From NCBI RefSeq assembly GCF_000340885.1, contig NC_020291.1, positions 3,347,001 to 3,411,000 on the forward strand: a stretch of DNA of 64,000 bases. The letters are read 5' to 3'. This DNA is from Clostridium saccharoperbutylacetonicum N1-4(HMT). GTDB lineage: Bacteria > Bacillota > Clostridia > Clostridiales > Clostridiaceae. Of the stretch, positions 1 to 8,985 are shown piece after piece (the stretch's first letter is position 1; each line of letters opens with the position of its first letter). The position numbers and the translations under genes were made by a program. A model generated the notes under the pieces. It made no database searches. It saw only the letters and a list, made by a program, of their open reading frames with translations, and was not told the DNA's origin.

Positions 1-901
1 GGTTTTCTATTATGTTTTCAATAACAAAAGAAAAAGTATTTTCTAATTTCTCACCATTGTAAACCTCTAGATCATGTGCGCGTATACAAAGGTATTGTAC
101 ATTGTCAAGAACCTCATCAGCTGTTACAAATTCATATCCCCAATCTTCAGTGTAAATAGTATATGTACCTGTCTTCTTAGCTTTAGAAATGTTTTTGCAA
201 CCTGTTAAAGTTGCTTCAGAAAGTGTTTTGGGGCGTTTAAATAAAGCTTTCTTTTCTCTTTTTTCTAACGATTTTCCATTTTCATATACAATGATATCGT
301 CACAAACTCTATATGCTTCAGCTATATCATGAGTCACAAAAATAACATTGCCTTTATAGCTTTTTAATATAGACAATAATTCTTTTTCTAAATTGTTTCT
401 AAGATGTTGATCCAGTGCTGAAAAAGGTTCATCTAAAAGCAAAGTATCAGGATTAGTGATTAGTGCTCTAGCTAAAGCTACTCTTTGCTGTTGTCCTCCA
501 GATAGTTGCCAGGGATAATGCTTTTCTAATCCAGAAATTCCTAAGCGTTCTATATACTCTTTACATACAGCTTTTTTTTCTTTATCCTGTAAACTAGAAA
601 TACCAGCTTCAATATTATCTATTATATTCATATGAGGAAATAAAGCATAATTTTGAAATAAGTAACCAACTTTTCTTTTTTGTGGGCATAAATTTATTCT
701 TTTTTCTGAGTCAAAAAAAGTTGAATCATTAATAATAATTTTTCCCTTTGATGGAGTAACTAGACCTGAAATACATTTTAAGGTCATGCTTTTGCCACAG
801 CCGGAGGCTCCTAAAAAACCTAGAATTCCTCTTTCATGCTTAAAGTTTACGTTTAACTTGAAAGAAGAAAATTCCTTTTCAACATCTATGTATAATGACA
901 T
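1..901 (-). CDS. modC: Molybdate ABC transporter ATP-binding protein ModC (3' end beyond window)
   Basis: This is the ATPase subunit that powers molybdate import through ModB. Translated from ATG at 901 it shows a Walker A motif (GASGCGKS), a Q-loop (YLFQNYALFP), the ABC signature LSGGQQQR, Walker B with LLLDEPFSALD, and the H-loop THD. About 300 residues are visible. The reading frame runs off the left edge, where the C-terminal regulatory (TOBE-like) region would begin. The start codon lies 2 nt after the modB stop, so the two are translationally coupled in a modABC operon read leftward. The call rests on the ABC motifs plus adjacent modB and modA; ABC sequence alone would not fix the substrate. 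Confidence 0.93.
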   Translation of the reverse strand, partial: MSLYIDVEKEFSSFKLNVNFKHERGILGFLGASGCGKSMTLKCISGLVTPSKGKIIINDSTFFDSEKRINLCPQKRKVGYLFQNYALFPHMNIIDNIEAGISSLQDKEKKAVCKEYIERLGISGLEKHYPWQLSGGQQQRVALARALITNPDTLLLDEPFSALDQHLRNNLEKELLSILKSYKGNVIFVTHDIAEAYRVCDDIIVYENGKSLEKREKKALFKRPKTLSEATLTGCKNISKAKKTGTYTIYTEDWGYEFVTADEVLDNVQYLCIRAHDLEVYNGEKLENTFSFVIENIIEN

Positions 902-903
902 AT

Positions 904-1578
904 TTATGACCTTCTTCCCATTAGTTTAAGTTGAATCTCTGACCAATAATTCATTAATAATATTAATATCAGTGATAATAATACAATTATTATAACCCAA
1001 AGCAATGCTTTTTCCATATCTCCACCTTCAGCTGCAAAAAAGATGGCAAGTGGCATGGTTTGAGTCTTACCAGGAATATTCCCAGCTATCATTAATGTAG
1101 CACCAAATTCACCAATAGCTCTAGCAAAAGATAGAACTAGTCCTCCAATTATACCTGGCATTGCTAATGGAATAGCTATTTTATAAAATATTTTAAATTC
1201 GTTAAGACCTAGAGTCCTAGCAGCAGAAATTATATTTATATCTATTTGCTCAAAAGCAGCACGTGTAGTTCTGTACATCATTGGGAATGATACAACTATT
1301 GCTGCAATTACTGTAGCACTCCAGCTGAAGATTATTGAAGTGTTAAAAAGTTCTAATAGCTTTCCTATTGGACCATTTTTTCCAAAAAGTAATAGCAAAA
1401 AGAATCCTACGACAGTTGGAGGAAGAATTAAAGGCAAGGTGAAAAGTCCATCTATTATTCCTTTAGCTTTTCCATTGAAATTTGCCATCCAATAAGAAAT
1501 TAAAATTCCTACAAAGAATGTTATCATAGTTGAAAGAATAGCTGTTTTTACTGAAATCCATAAAGGTGCATAATCCAT
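904..1578 (-). CDS. modB: Molybdate ABC transporter permease ModB
   Basis: This integral membrane permease of 224 residues has five to six hydrophobic segments. The EAA-loop signature that contacts the ATPase is visible as AARTLGLNEFKIFYKIAIPLA, followed by GEFGATLMIAGNIPGKTQTMP, which is typical of ModB/CysT-type permeases. The length matches the family. It starts at the ATG at 1578 with an AAGGAGG-like site just upstream. It sits between modA and modC, and its stop is 2 nt from the modC start. Confidence 0.95.
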   Translation of the reverse strand: MDYAPLWISVKTAILSTMITFFVGILISYWMANFNGKAKGIIDGLFTLPLILPPTVVGFFLLLLFGKNGPIGKLLELFNTSIIFSWSATVIAAIVVSFPMMYRTTRAAFEQIDINIISAARTLGLNEFKIFYKIAIPLAMPGIIGGLVLSFARAIGEFGATLMIAGNIPGKTQTMPLAIFFAAEGGDMEKALLWVIIIVLLSLILILLMNYWSEIQLKLMGRRS

Positions 1579-1631
1579 ATTAAGTCCTCCTTAAAAAGTA
1601 ATTAAAGAATAGGTGAATTTATAGATAATAA

Positions 1632-1685
1632 GGCACATTTGGAAAATTAACAACCTTGTCCAGATTATAATTTTTCTAATGTGCC
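1632..1685 (-). promoter_or_regulatory. Long stem-loop between modA and modB
   Basis: An almost perfect 18-bp inverted repeat (arms 1632-1649 and 1668-1685, beginning GGCACATT and ending AATGTGCC) lies in the modA-modB spacer. On the mod mRNA it would form a stable hairpin without a strong T-run. Such hairpins often protect or partly terminate upstream mRNA, so more binding protein than permease is made. That role is inferred. Confidence 0.6.
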
Positions 1686-1748
1686 CAATTGCATTTGCTG
1701 AAATTGTCAACTATCAAAATTCAATTGTGAACTGATAATTGTATACGG

Positions 1749-2555
1749 TTAAGCTATACCATAACCATATTTTTCAAAGATCTTTTTGCATGTGTCAGTA
1801 AATAGAAAGTCCTCAAATGATTTTGCTGCATCAGCATTTTTACTAGCCTTAATTATTCCGATCGGGTATGTAATTGGTGAGTGCTTGTCATCAGGAACTG
1901 TTTCAATAATTTTTGCATCCTTACTACTTAGTGCATCACTTTTATAAACAAAACCTATATCAGCATTTCCGGAAGTAGACCAGGCAAGTACTTCTTTTAC
2001 ATCCTTTGCAAATACAAGTTTTGATGTTATTGCATCTTTTATACCAAGCTTAGTAAATACTTCATCTGCATATTGTCCAGCAGGTACACTCTTAGGTTCA
2101 CCCACAGCAATCTTTTTGACCTTATCGGTATTTAAATCTGCTAATCCAGTTAATTTAGTATCTTTTGGTCCAACAAGTACTAAATCATTTTTAACTAAAT
2201 CCTTCTTGGTATTCTCAAGAAGTAAAGATTTACTATCTAAAGCTTTCATTTGACTTTGGCCTGCTGAAATAAAGATATCACAAGGAGCTCCTTGTTCAAT
2301 TTGTTGTTGAAGAGAACCTGAAGCACCAAAATTAACTGTTAAGGTTACATTGGGTTTAACCTTTTTAAATTCAGTTTGAATATCAGTCATTGCTTCTTTT
2401 AAGCTAGCAGCAGCAGATATGTTTAATTCAATAGCTTTTTCAGTAGATGCTGTATCCTTAGGTGCAGAAGGGGAATCTTTTTGTGTGCCACATGAAATAA
2501 TTGATACGGATAGAATAATTGTCATTAATGTTGAAAATATAATATTTTTTTTCAT
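1749..2555 (-). CDS. modA: Molybdate-binding lipoprotein ModA
   Basis: This is the extracytoplasmic molybdate-binding protein that feeds ModBC. The 268-residue product begins with a lipoprotein signal (hydrophobic stretch then SIISCG, lipidated Cys at residue 22). It has the family motifs AAASLKEAMTDI near the N-terminus, FGASGSLQQQI and GAPCDIFISAG. I chose the ATG at 2555 because the signal peptide starts cleanly there and a GTGAGG site lies about 10 nt upstream; an in-frame ATG at 2576 would add seven residues before the signal. It is the first gene of the leftward mod operon. Confidence 0.95.
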   Translation of the reverse strand: MKKNIIFSTLMTIILSVSIISCGTQKDSPSAPKDTASTEKAIELNISAAASLKEAMTDIQTEFKKVKPNVTLTVNFGASGSLQQQIEQGAPCDIFISAGQSQMKALDSKSLLLENTKKDLVKNDLVLVGPKDTKLTGLADLNTDKVKKIAVGEPKSVPAGQYADEVFTKLGIKDAITSKLVFAKDVKEVLAWSTSGNADIGFVYKSDALSSKDAKIIETVPDDKHSPITYPIGIIKASKNADAAKSFEDFLFTDTCKKIFEKYGYGIA

Positions 2556-2618
2556 AAAACAAAACCTCACATTCATATTTATAAATTTGATTAATTGTAA
2601 TGTTTAGATATGTTTAGT

Positions 2619-2661
2619 CTATTTATGCTTGTTTTTGCTCGATGATATAGTTTTTATTATA
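2619..2661 (-). promoter_or_regulatory. modA promoter region with GCAAAAACAAGC element
   Basis: On the minus strand a TATAAT box (2656-2661) is followed 16 nt downstream by AGCAAAAACAAGCATAAA (about 2622-2639). A similar A-rich GCAAACAAAAA element lies just downstream of the -10 boxes of nifH (9024-9040) and anfH (21954-22008). The shared position suggests an operator for one metal- or nitrogen-responsive regulator. The motif is seen; its function is inferred. Confidence 0.5.
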
Positions 2662-2889
2662 CTAACATTAAATTTGAAAAAATGCAATACGATAGGAAAA
2701 GAGTATTTTTATGTCTTGACAAAATATATTATAATATGGTTATATAAAGTTATAGTAATGTTAGTTATGTTTTTTAGCATCTCAAAGATGAGTGTACAGG
2801 AATGTATAGGATTTTTTGGGGTGTTTTTTATTTGCTTAAAGACGTTCATGTTATAGTTGAGTTTTCATTGTTGAAAGGAGTTGATAAGG

Positions 2890-4410
2890 TTGAAATTTAT
2901 TACATTTTCCGGACCGCCATCATCTGGTAAAACTTCAGTAATTTTAAAAGTTATCGCTAGTCTAAAAAACGATAATGATCGTTTCGGGGTGGTAAAATTT
3001 GATTGTCTTACAACTTATGACGATATACTTTATAATAAGGCAGGCGTTGAAGTGTTAGTTGGACTATCAGGAAATTTATGCCCAGATCATTTTTATATTA
3101 GCAATATTAATGAATGTATAAAATATGCAATTGATAAACATCTAGATGTGTTGATAAGTGAAAGTGCAGGATTATGTAATAGATGTTCTCCTCACATAAA
3201 AGATATTTTAGCAGTATGTGTTATTGATAGTCTTTCTGGAATTAATACACCCAAAAAAATCGGACCTATGCTGAAATTTGCAGATATAATAGTCATTACA
3301 AAAGGAGATATAGTATCTCAAGCGGAAAGAGAAGTTTTTACTTTTATGGTGAAAGAGACAAATCCTAATGCTAAAATTTTATATGTCAATGGATTAACAG
3401 GACAAGGTGCGTATGAATTAAGCATGTGCTTAAAAGAAACAAATGACATAGAAACTCTTGAAGGTAGAAAACTTAGATTTACAATGCCTTCGGCATTATG
3501 TTCTTATTGCCTTGGTGAAACTATGATAGGTAACGATTATCAAACTGGAAATGTTAAAAAAATGAGTTTTAATGAAAAGAAAAATTCTAATAGCATAATA
3601 AATAATATAACAATGGCAAATAATAACGACGCACTTGTAGAAAATAATAACGTTATTATTAAAACAATATCAATTTTAGGTGGACATGATAAAAATGGAT
3701 GTAAAGAAGAAGTTAATTTAACTATTAATTCAGGTGAGATTATATGCATAGTAGGGTCTACTGGATCTGGTAAAAGCAGATTACTCGAAGATATAGAGTG
3801 TATTGCAAGCGGTGACACACCTACAGGTAGAATTGTAAAAATATTTGGAGAAAATTTATATTCAGGCAAGTTGGTTGCTCAGCTTTCTCAAAACATGAAT
3901 TTTGTAATGGATGTAACTGTTAAGGAATTCATAAAAATTCATGCAAAGAGCAGAAGGGTTAAGGGAATTGATGAGGTTACAAAAAAAATCATCTACCATG
4001 CAAATGCACTTGCAGGTGAAAAATTTGATGAATGCACTTCTGTAACTGCATTGAGTGGAGGCCAATCAAGAGCATTAATGATTGCAGATACTGCATTTTT
4101 AAGTACTTCTCCAATAGTGCTTATTGATGAAATAGAAAATGCAGGAGTTGATAGAAGTAAAGCTTTGAAGTTATTGGTTAAAGAAGGGAAGATAGTCTTT
4201 GTTTCCACCCATGATCCTATTTTGGCATTGCTTGGTGATAAGAGACTAGTAATTAAAAATGGTGCAATAAATAAAGTTATTACTACAAGTGAAAAAGAAA
4301 AAGAAAATTTGAAAATTATTAAAAGATTTGATAATAAAATGCTCGAAATCAGAAATTCTTTAAGATATGGGGAATTAATAGATTGGAATATGGAAAAATA
4401 TTTCACATAG
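2890..4410 (+). CDS. Fusion of a HypB/UreG/CobW-like GTPase and an ABC-type ATPase
   Basis: The 506-residue soluble protein has two nucleotide-binding halves. The N-terminal half has a P-loop (GPPSSGKTS, about residues 8-16), a SESAGLC segment, NKGD-like VITKGD, and cysteine pairs CNRC (about 98-101) and CSYC (about 203-206), resembling metal-handling GTPases (HypB/UreG/CobW). The C-terminal half is an ABC ATPase with GSTGSGKS (about 290), signature LSGGQ (about 388), Walker B PIVLIDEIENAG and H-loop STHD. There is no membrane segment. A TTG start at 2890 fits the GAAAGGAG site at 2873-2880; a TTG at 2881 is too close to it. It is divergent from modA and precedes mop and a cytosolic binding protein, so a role in intracellular Mo or other metal trafficking is plausible but unproven. 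Confidence 0.75.
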   Translation: MKFITFSGPPSSGKTSVILKVIASLKNDNDRFGVVKFDCLTTYDDILYNKAGVEVLVGLSGNLCPDHFYISNINECIKYAIDKHLDVLISESAGLCNRCSPHIKDILAVCVIDSLSGINTPKKIGPMLKFADIIVITKGDIVSQAEREVFTFMVKETNPNAKILYVNGLTGQGAYELSMCLKETNDIETLEGRKLRFTMPSALCSYCLGETMIGNDYQTGNVKKMSFNEKKNSNSIINNITMANNNDALVENNNVIIKTISILGGHDKNGCKEEVNLTINSGEIICIVGSTGSGKSRLLEDIECIASGDTPTGRIVKIFGENLYSGKLVAQLSQNMNFVMDVTVKEFIKIHAKSRRVKGIDEVTKKIIYHANALAGEKFDECTSVTALSGGQSRALMIADTAFLSTSPIVLIDEIENAGVDRSKALKLLVKEGKIVFVSTHDPILALLGDKRLVIKNGAINKVITTSEKEKENLKIIKRFDNKMLEIRNSLRYGELIDWNMEKYFT

Positions 4411-4553
4411 GCATAATTAAATTAAGAATAATGATTAAGATTCTTAATTTTCTAAAGAAAAACATAAATAGAAAAAAATGTTGTTGCAGGTTATATTTTC
4501 TGTAAAGTATAATTAAAATAAAAAAATTACATGATATTTTAGGAGGAATAAAT

Positions 4554-4760
4554 ATGAAATTAAGCGCAAGAAATCAATTAGCAGGAAAAGTTGTAGAAAT
4601 TAAAGAAGGGGCAGTAAATGCAACTGTAAAAATCGAAATTGCTAAAGATATAGTAATTTCATCAACAATTTCATTAGATGCAGTTAAAGAATTACGTTTA
4701 ACAGTAGGATCAGATGCTACTGCAGTGATTAAAGCAACTTCAGTTATGGTTATGGCATAA
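4554..4760 (+). CDS. mop: Molbindin, molybdenum-pterin-binding protein Mop
   Basis: The 68-residue protein is one Mop/TOBE domain: it begins with MKLSARNQLAGKV, then VKEGAVNATVKIEI, and ends TAVIKATSVMVM, the standard molbindin pattern. Molbindins form hexamers that store and buffer molybdate in the cytoplasm, and C. pasteurianum is the classic source. A strong AGGAGGA site precedes the ATG. It lies downstream of the GTPase-ABC fusion and is closed by a terminator at 4811. Confidence 0.95.
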   Translation: MKLSARNQLAGKVVEIKEGAVNATVKIEIAKDIVISSTISLDAVKELRLTVGSDATAVIKATSVMVMA

Positions 4761-4810
4761 AATTCTACATAAAAATTAAGGCAATACATCATTACAAAGC
4801 TATAATAAGG

Positions 4811-4840
4811 ATATCTTAAATTATTTTAAGATATTCTTTT
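4811..4840 (+). terminator. Rho-independent terminator after mop
   Basis: A perfect 10-bp stem (ATATCTTAAA at 4811-4820, TTTAAGATAT at 4825-4834) with a 4-nt loop is followed by TCTTTTTTA. Confidence 0.85.
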
Positions 4841-5142
4841 TTATCATTTAGATATCCTAAAATATTTATACACTATATCAAAACTAATTGGAAGATGAAT
4901 GATAAAGTGTTTTGTTATGTTTTATCATGTTTTGTAAATTTAATATAACATAGTGATTATAAAAAAGCAATAGTTTTTATGAAAAAGTTTTTTTGAAATT
5001 AAAACTATCATAATTTTATTGTGTTTTGATGTGTTATGTTTGTTTATGTTTTCAAATACAATATTTAAAGTGTGACTTAGTTATGAATTTTATATTCTCA
5101 GTCGTACAATATATAATTATAGATTAAGGAGGGGCTGTATTA
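4841..5142 (+). promoter_or_regulatory. Upstream region of the cytosolic binding-protein gene with repeated TATGTTT motifs
   Basis: The spacer has no gene. It holds several copies of TTATGTTT/TCATGTTT (4914-4935 and 5032-5055), which also occur in the modA/GTPase-ABC spacer (2606-2620, 2762-2772). They may be operator half-sites for a local Mo regulator such as the HTH-PBP protein at 6220; this is inference from repetition and position only. The gene's RBS AAGGAGGGG lies just before 5143. Confidence 0.35.
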
Positions 5143-6099
5143 ATGAAAACTATTATTGATAAGTCTGAATATGATTTTATTGGACTATTACCGTGTCCGA
5201 TTAAGGTTCCTGTAGAGATTAGCTTTAATAATATGATAAATAATTTAAAAAATGTAGAGAACTTTAAATATCTTCTAGAAGGAAATGCAAACTATGAGGT
5301 GATGTGGATGGATGAATCATCTCATGTACCACTCAAAGATGAGTTGCCAAAGATAATTATAAGCTCTGGAATTAATAGTTTTTATAGAAATGATTTTAGA
5401 ACTACCGCTCTTAAGGAAAAATATTTCAAAAAAGTTCATAATACTAATTATGAATACATTGATAGTGATTTTAATGATCCAGAAGGAAATTATTATATAA
5501 TTTCTTTGAATTATTTAGTTATGGCAGTAGATTTAACAAAATTAAAAAATAGAAACATTCCTAAGTCATGGAAAGAACTATTAAATAGTTCTTTAAAAAA
5601 AGAAGTTGCTATAAGGGGTAAAAAAGGTAAGTATTGTGAGACGACTTTATTAGGAATTTACAAAGAATTTGGCATGGAAGGAATTAGAAAATTAAAAGAA
5701 ATTGTTGGTTATGGAGGTCATCCTGCTGAAATGGTTAAAAATATGGGAAAGGCAGTGGATAATTCACCAACTGTAAGCATTTTGCCGTATTTTTACGCTA
5801 ATTTACTTAAAAACAACAAAAATATTAAGCTTGTATGGCCTGAAGAGGGAGCAATTATTAGCCCAATTACCTTATTGGTTCAAAAGGATACTTCAGATGA
5901 ATTGGAAAGTATAGTTAATTATTTTAATGATGAAGAATTTAGAAGCATATGCAAAGATGCAATGTTACCACATCCAGTAGATTATTTAAAATATTTAAGA
6001 GATAATAATTATAGGCTAAACTGGGTGGGATGGGATTTTATAAAGAATAATGATATTAATAAATTAATGTTAAAATTAAATGATTTCTTTAAAGAATAA
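5143..6099 (+). CDS. Substrate-binding-protein-like protein lacking a signal peptide
   Basis: The 318-residue protein resembles type 2 periplasmic binding proteins of ABC importers: an N-terminal FIGLLPCPIKVP strand-loop, a central PKSWKELLN motif typical of iron/thiamine/molybdate-binding proteins, and ISPITLLVQKDTSDELE late in the chain. It has no hydrophobic signal or lipobox, so it should stay in the cytoplasm. It also carries GGHPAEMV and a C-terminal PHPVDYLKYLR. It lies between mop and the HTH-PBP regulator, downstream of the GTPase-ABC fusion. It may bind an oxyanion or metal complex inside the cell and hand it to the fusion protein; that pairing is inferred. Confidence 0.65.
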   Translation: MKTIIDKSEYDFIGLLPCPIKVPVEISFNNMINNLKNVENFKYLLEGNANYEVMWMDESSHVPLKDELPKIIISSGINSFYRNDFRTTALKEKYFKKVHNTNYEYIDSDFNDPEGNYYIISLNYLVMAVDLTKLKNRNIPKSWKELLNSSLKKEVAIRGKKGKYCETTLLGIYKEFGMEGIRKLKEIVGYGGHPAEMVKNMGKAVDNSPTVSILPYFYANLLKNNKNIKLVWPEEGAIISPITLLVQKDTSDELESIVNYFNDEEFRSICKDAMLPHPVDYLKYLRDNNYRLNWVGWDFIKNNDINKLMLKLNDFFKE

Positions 6100-6219
6100 A
6101 AATTATTTATAAAGAAATTGTTCTTATGTGTTAAAATAGAATTATGAAATATTATTTAATAATTAAAATAATACTTTTTAGATGTAAAATATTTTTGAAA
6201 GAGAAGGAGGGGAATTCTA

Positions 6220-7182
6220 ATGGAGAATCAGAAATCCCTAACAGCAGTAGACGTTGCAGAACTGTTGAAGATTACTAAAAATACTGTTTATGAGATGGTG
6301 AAAAGAGGAGAACTGCCAGGTTATAAGGTTGGGAAAAAATTAAGAATAGATAAAGCTGATGTTGAAAATTATATAAATAATCAAAAGATGCCGTTAAAAT
6401 ATAGTAATCCGTTGGTTTTAAATAATGAAGTGGCACAAAAAGAAACCAAAAATAATATTCTAAAATTTGAAAGTAATAATGATATTATAATATCGGGGCA
6501 GGATGTAATTTTAGATATTTTGGCAGAAAGTATAAGGGCAAAGGTTAATGATATACGAGTACTTAGATCTAATACTGGAAGTTATGCTGGACTTTATGAT
6601 TTATATAATGATAAAATTTCTGCAGCATCAGCGCATTTATGGGACGGAGATACAGGTGAGTATAATTTAGCATTCGTTAGGAAAATGATGCCTGGAATCC
6701 CATGTTTAATTATAAATTTGGCATATAGAAATGTTGGTTTTTATGTGGCTAAAGGAAATCCTTATAATATAAATAGTTGGAGCGATTTAGTTAATCCCAA
6801 TATATCTATGATTAATAGAGAAAAAGGTTCTGGTATAAGGATTTTATTAGATGAGAAATTAAGAGCAGCTAAAATTCCAAATGAGCAAATAAATGGATAT
6901 AATACAGAAAAACAGTCTCATTTTGCGGTAGCTAGAAGTATTGCCAGAGGTGAAGGCGATGTTGGAATTGGGAATGAAAAAATTGCAAAACAGGTAGAGG
7001 AGATTGATTTTATTAAGCTTCAAGAAGAAAGATATGATTTAGTTATTAAAGAAGCAGATTTAAAGTATTCTATATATCAATTAATTGTTAATACAGTTCA
7101 AAGTGAAGAATTTAAAAAAGAAATACAAAGCTTGGGTGGATATGATTTAAAAGATAGTGGAAAAATACTTGCTAAAACATAA
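6220..7182 (+). CDS. Excisionase-type HTH regulator with a periplasmic-binding-like (molybdate-sensing?) domain
   Basis: Residues 1-55 form an excisionase/MerR-like winged HTH (LTAVDVAELLKITKNTVYEM, then GELPGYKVGKKLRIDKADVENYI). The rest is a PBP-like domain of the kind often fused to such HTHs: SGQDVILDILAE, SASAHLWDGDTGEYN, NREKGSGIRILLDEKL, ARGEGDVGIGNEKIA. Proteins of this architecture are thought to sense oxyanions such as molybdate in organisms without classical ModE. The context (mod, mop, nif, anf) fits a Mo-dependent repressor or activator. The start ATG follows GAGAAGGAGGGG. The ligand and targets are inferred. Confidence 0.8.
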   Translation: MENQKSLTAVDVAELLKITKNTVYEMVKRGELPGYKVGKKLRIDKADVENYINNQKMPLKYSNPLVLNNEVAQKETKNNILKFESNNDIIISGQDVILDILAESIRAKVNDIRVLRSNTGSYAGLYDLYNDKISAASAHLWDGDTGEYNLAFVRKMMPGIPCLIINLAYRNVGFYVAKGNPYNINSWSDLVNPNISMINREKGSGIRILLDEKLRAAKIPNEQINGYNTEKQSHFAVARSIARGEGDVGIGNEKIAKQVEEIDFIKLQEERYDLVIKEADLKYSIYQLIVNTVQSEEFKKEIQSLGGYDLKDSGKILAKT

Positions 7183-7221
7183 AGAATGGTATAATATAAA
7201 GTTAATAATAACAAGTTGACT

Positions 7222-7257
7222 TGCAAAGATGCAGCGGTTTTGCTGTATCTTTTTTTG
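7222..7257 (+). promoter_or_regulatory. ANTAR-like hexaloop hairpin overlapping a terminator, anfO leader
   Basis: TGC-[AAAGAT]-GCA (7222-7233) forms a 3-bp hairpin whose loop has A at position 1 and G at position 4. Its 3' part overlaps the 5' arm of an intrinsic terminator, AGATGCAGC (7227-7235) pairing with GCTGTATCT (7242-7250) and followed by T7. A TATAAT box lies at about 7189-7194. The two structures are mutually exclusive, as in ANTAR antitermination sites. Confidence 0.55.
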
Positions 7258-7293
7258 TTATCCAAAAATAAAATTTAAAGGAGGAAGAGTTGT

Positions 7294-7899
7294 ATGAATG
7301 AGATAGGAGTATTCCTTTCCGAAAAAGACAATATAAGTTCTTTTGAAGATGCAAAATATATTAAAATTTTTATAAAGGATAAATGCACATGGGAAATTAG
7401 AAAAGTTATTTTAATTAATCGAACAAATGGAAAAAGGGGAATAAATGAAATTAGATTAGAATATCAAAATCTTATTAAAGAATTTGGGGAATGCAAAATT
7501 ATAATGGTCACTAAAGCTTTTGGAATCCCGTATAGTGTTTTTTATATGGAAGATTTTAGTGTTTGGGAATTTGAGGGTAATCCATTGAAGTATCTAGATG
7601 AAGTAATGGATGGTGAAATAGAGCAGGAAGAGTTAAGTAATCAGCAGATGGATATTGCTAAAAAAATGAAAGACGGATATTATTTTATAGATTTACAGGA
7701 ACTCGAACTGACTAATCCAGAGATATCATCCAAGATGGCAATAAATCCTTATTTAGAAAATGATGAAGTGGAAAAAATTGAAATACGTTGTTGTCATGTA
7801 CCGCCATGGCTAGTAAATAAAGAAAATAATGGTGAGATAAAATTGGAAGTTAATGAAATTGGAAGAAATGATTATAAAGTTATACTATGCAAAAAATAA
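7294..7899 (+). CDS. anfO: AnfO family Fe-only nitrogenase accessory protein
   Basis: The 201-residue soluble protein matches the AnfO family: N-terminal IGVFLSEKDNISSFEDA, a middle CKIIMVTKAFGIPYSVFYMEDFSVWEFEG segment, a linker, and YYFIDLQELELTNPEISSK followed by EIRCCHVPPWL. AnfO accompanies iron-only nitrogenase genes; its biochemical role is not settled. It starts at the ATG after AAAGGAGG. Here it is separated from anfHDGK by the whole nif cluster, and a second family member lies at 21161-21787 on the other strand. The leader has a conditional terminator. Confidence 0.75.
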   Translation: MNEIGVFLSEKDNISSFEDAKYIKIFIKDKCTWEIRKVILINRTNGKRGINEIRLEYQNLIKEFGECKIIMVTKAFGIPYSVFYMEDFSVWEFEGNPLKYLDEVMDGEIEQEELSNQQMDIAKKMKDGYYFIDLQELELTNPEISSKMAINPYLENDEVEKIEIRCCHVPPWLVNKENNGEIKLEVNEIGRNDYKVILCKK

Positions 7900-7926
7900 T
7901 TAAATTATTTATGGAGGTGTAGTAAT

Positions 7927-8853
7927 ATGAAAAATATAGAAATAAAATGCGGTATACTAAATGATGCATTTATTGCAGAGTATTATTCAACAGGAGAAAC
8001 TGAATCTTATAGCGTGGAAGAAAAGAGCGAGTTGGAGATATTAGAATATAAATTTGTGCCTTTATATGATTTTCCACATGAAAGAAGAAAAGAACTTCCA
8101 TCAGTAAAGGTATTTAAAAGTGGAAATATAAAAAGTATAGCTTTAAATGAATTGAGCAGTATTGTAACAACAATAGGAAGTTTTGAAGTGGAAAAAATAA
8201 CTTTTTATGAAAATGGGTCAATTAACAGATTATTTTTGTTGGATGGAAAATTGTCTGGATATTGGTCTGAAGATGATGAATATAAGTTAGCTAAAGCGTA
8301 TAAATTTGATTTTGAATTTTCATCTTTTGAAGCTAAACCTATATCACTGCACTTTTATGAGACACGAGAATTAAAGAGTATTACTTTATGGCCTAAAGAA
8401 AGGGTTAAATTAAATATTGATGAATATGAATTAATAATACGAGTAGGTTTTTCTTTGTATAAAAGTGGGAAACTAAAATCCTGCGAACCGTTTAGACCAA
8501 CTTCTATTAATACACCTATTGGAAATATAGATGCATATGATATTAATTCTGTTGGGATTCATGGTGATACAAATTCTTTGAATTTTTATGAAAACGGAAA
8601 GCTAAAATCATTAATAACGTCAACAAATATAATAACAATTTACACTGCTAATGGTGATAAAATTATACATTCCCCAAGAAAAGTTAGATTATATTCGAAT
8701 AGTGAAGTGATGGATACTATAACATTGAAGGTAGAATTTACAGATAATAAGGTAATTATGGACTCTATGTATGAATATGCTCTTAATGAAAATAAATTTG
8801 AAATAAAAGAATTTGGTGAAAAACAATTGACACTAACTGGTGATAGAAAATAG
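7927..8853 (+). CDS. MORN/YwqK-like repeat protein of unknown function
   Basis: This 308-residue soluble protein contains repeated short units of the form F-Y-E-N-G-x-L/I-x-S-L (ITFYENGSINRLFLL, LHFYETRELKSITLW, FSLYKSGKLKSCEPF, LNFYENGKLKSLITS), the pattern of MORN/YwqK antitoxin-like repeats that build a beta sheet. There is no signal peptide or catalytic motif. It starts 27 nt after anfO behind a GGAGGTG site, so it is co-transcribed with anfO. A scaffolding or binding role in nitrogenase assembly would fit the context, but nothing in the sequence proves it. Confidence 0.6.
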   Translation: MKNIEIKCGILNDAFIAEYYSTGETESYSVEEKSELEILEYKFVPLYDFPHERRKELPSVKVFKSGNIKSIALNELSSIVTTIGSFEVEKITFYENGSINRLFLLDGKLSGYWSEDDEYKLAKAYKFDFEFSSFEAKPISLHFYETRELKSITLWPKERVKLNIDEYELIIRVGFSLYKSGKLKSCEPFRPTSINTPIGNIDAYDINSVGIHGDTNSLNFYENGKLKSLITSTNIITIYTANGDKIIHSPRKVRLYSNSEVMDTITLKVEFTDNKVIMDSMYEYALNENKFEIKEFGEKQLTLTGDRK

Positions 8854-8985
8854 GGTTGGCATATTGACTTGTTATTTTTCTTAATACCCCTAATATTAAT
8901 TTTGAAAATAAGAAATATGAAATATTAAGTGTTAAACAATGAAATCATTATCATAAAAAAATAAAAAATATATATTAAAAAGTAT

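Noticed and set aside
2629..2856. 75-codon hydrophobic frame between modA and the GTPase-ABC gene
   Set aside because: It covers the modA promoter region, lacks an RBS, and its composition is that of AT-rich spacer.
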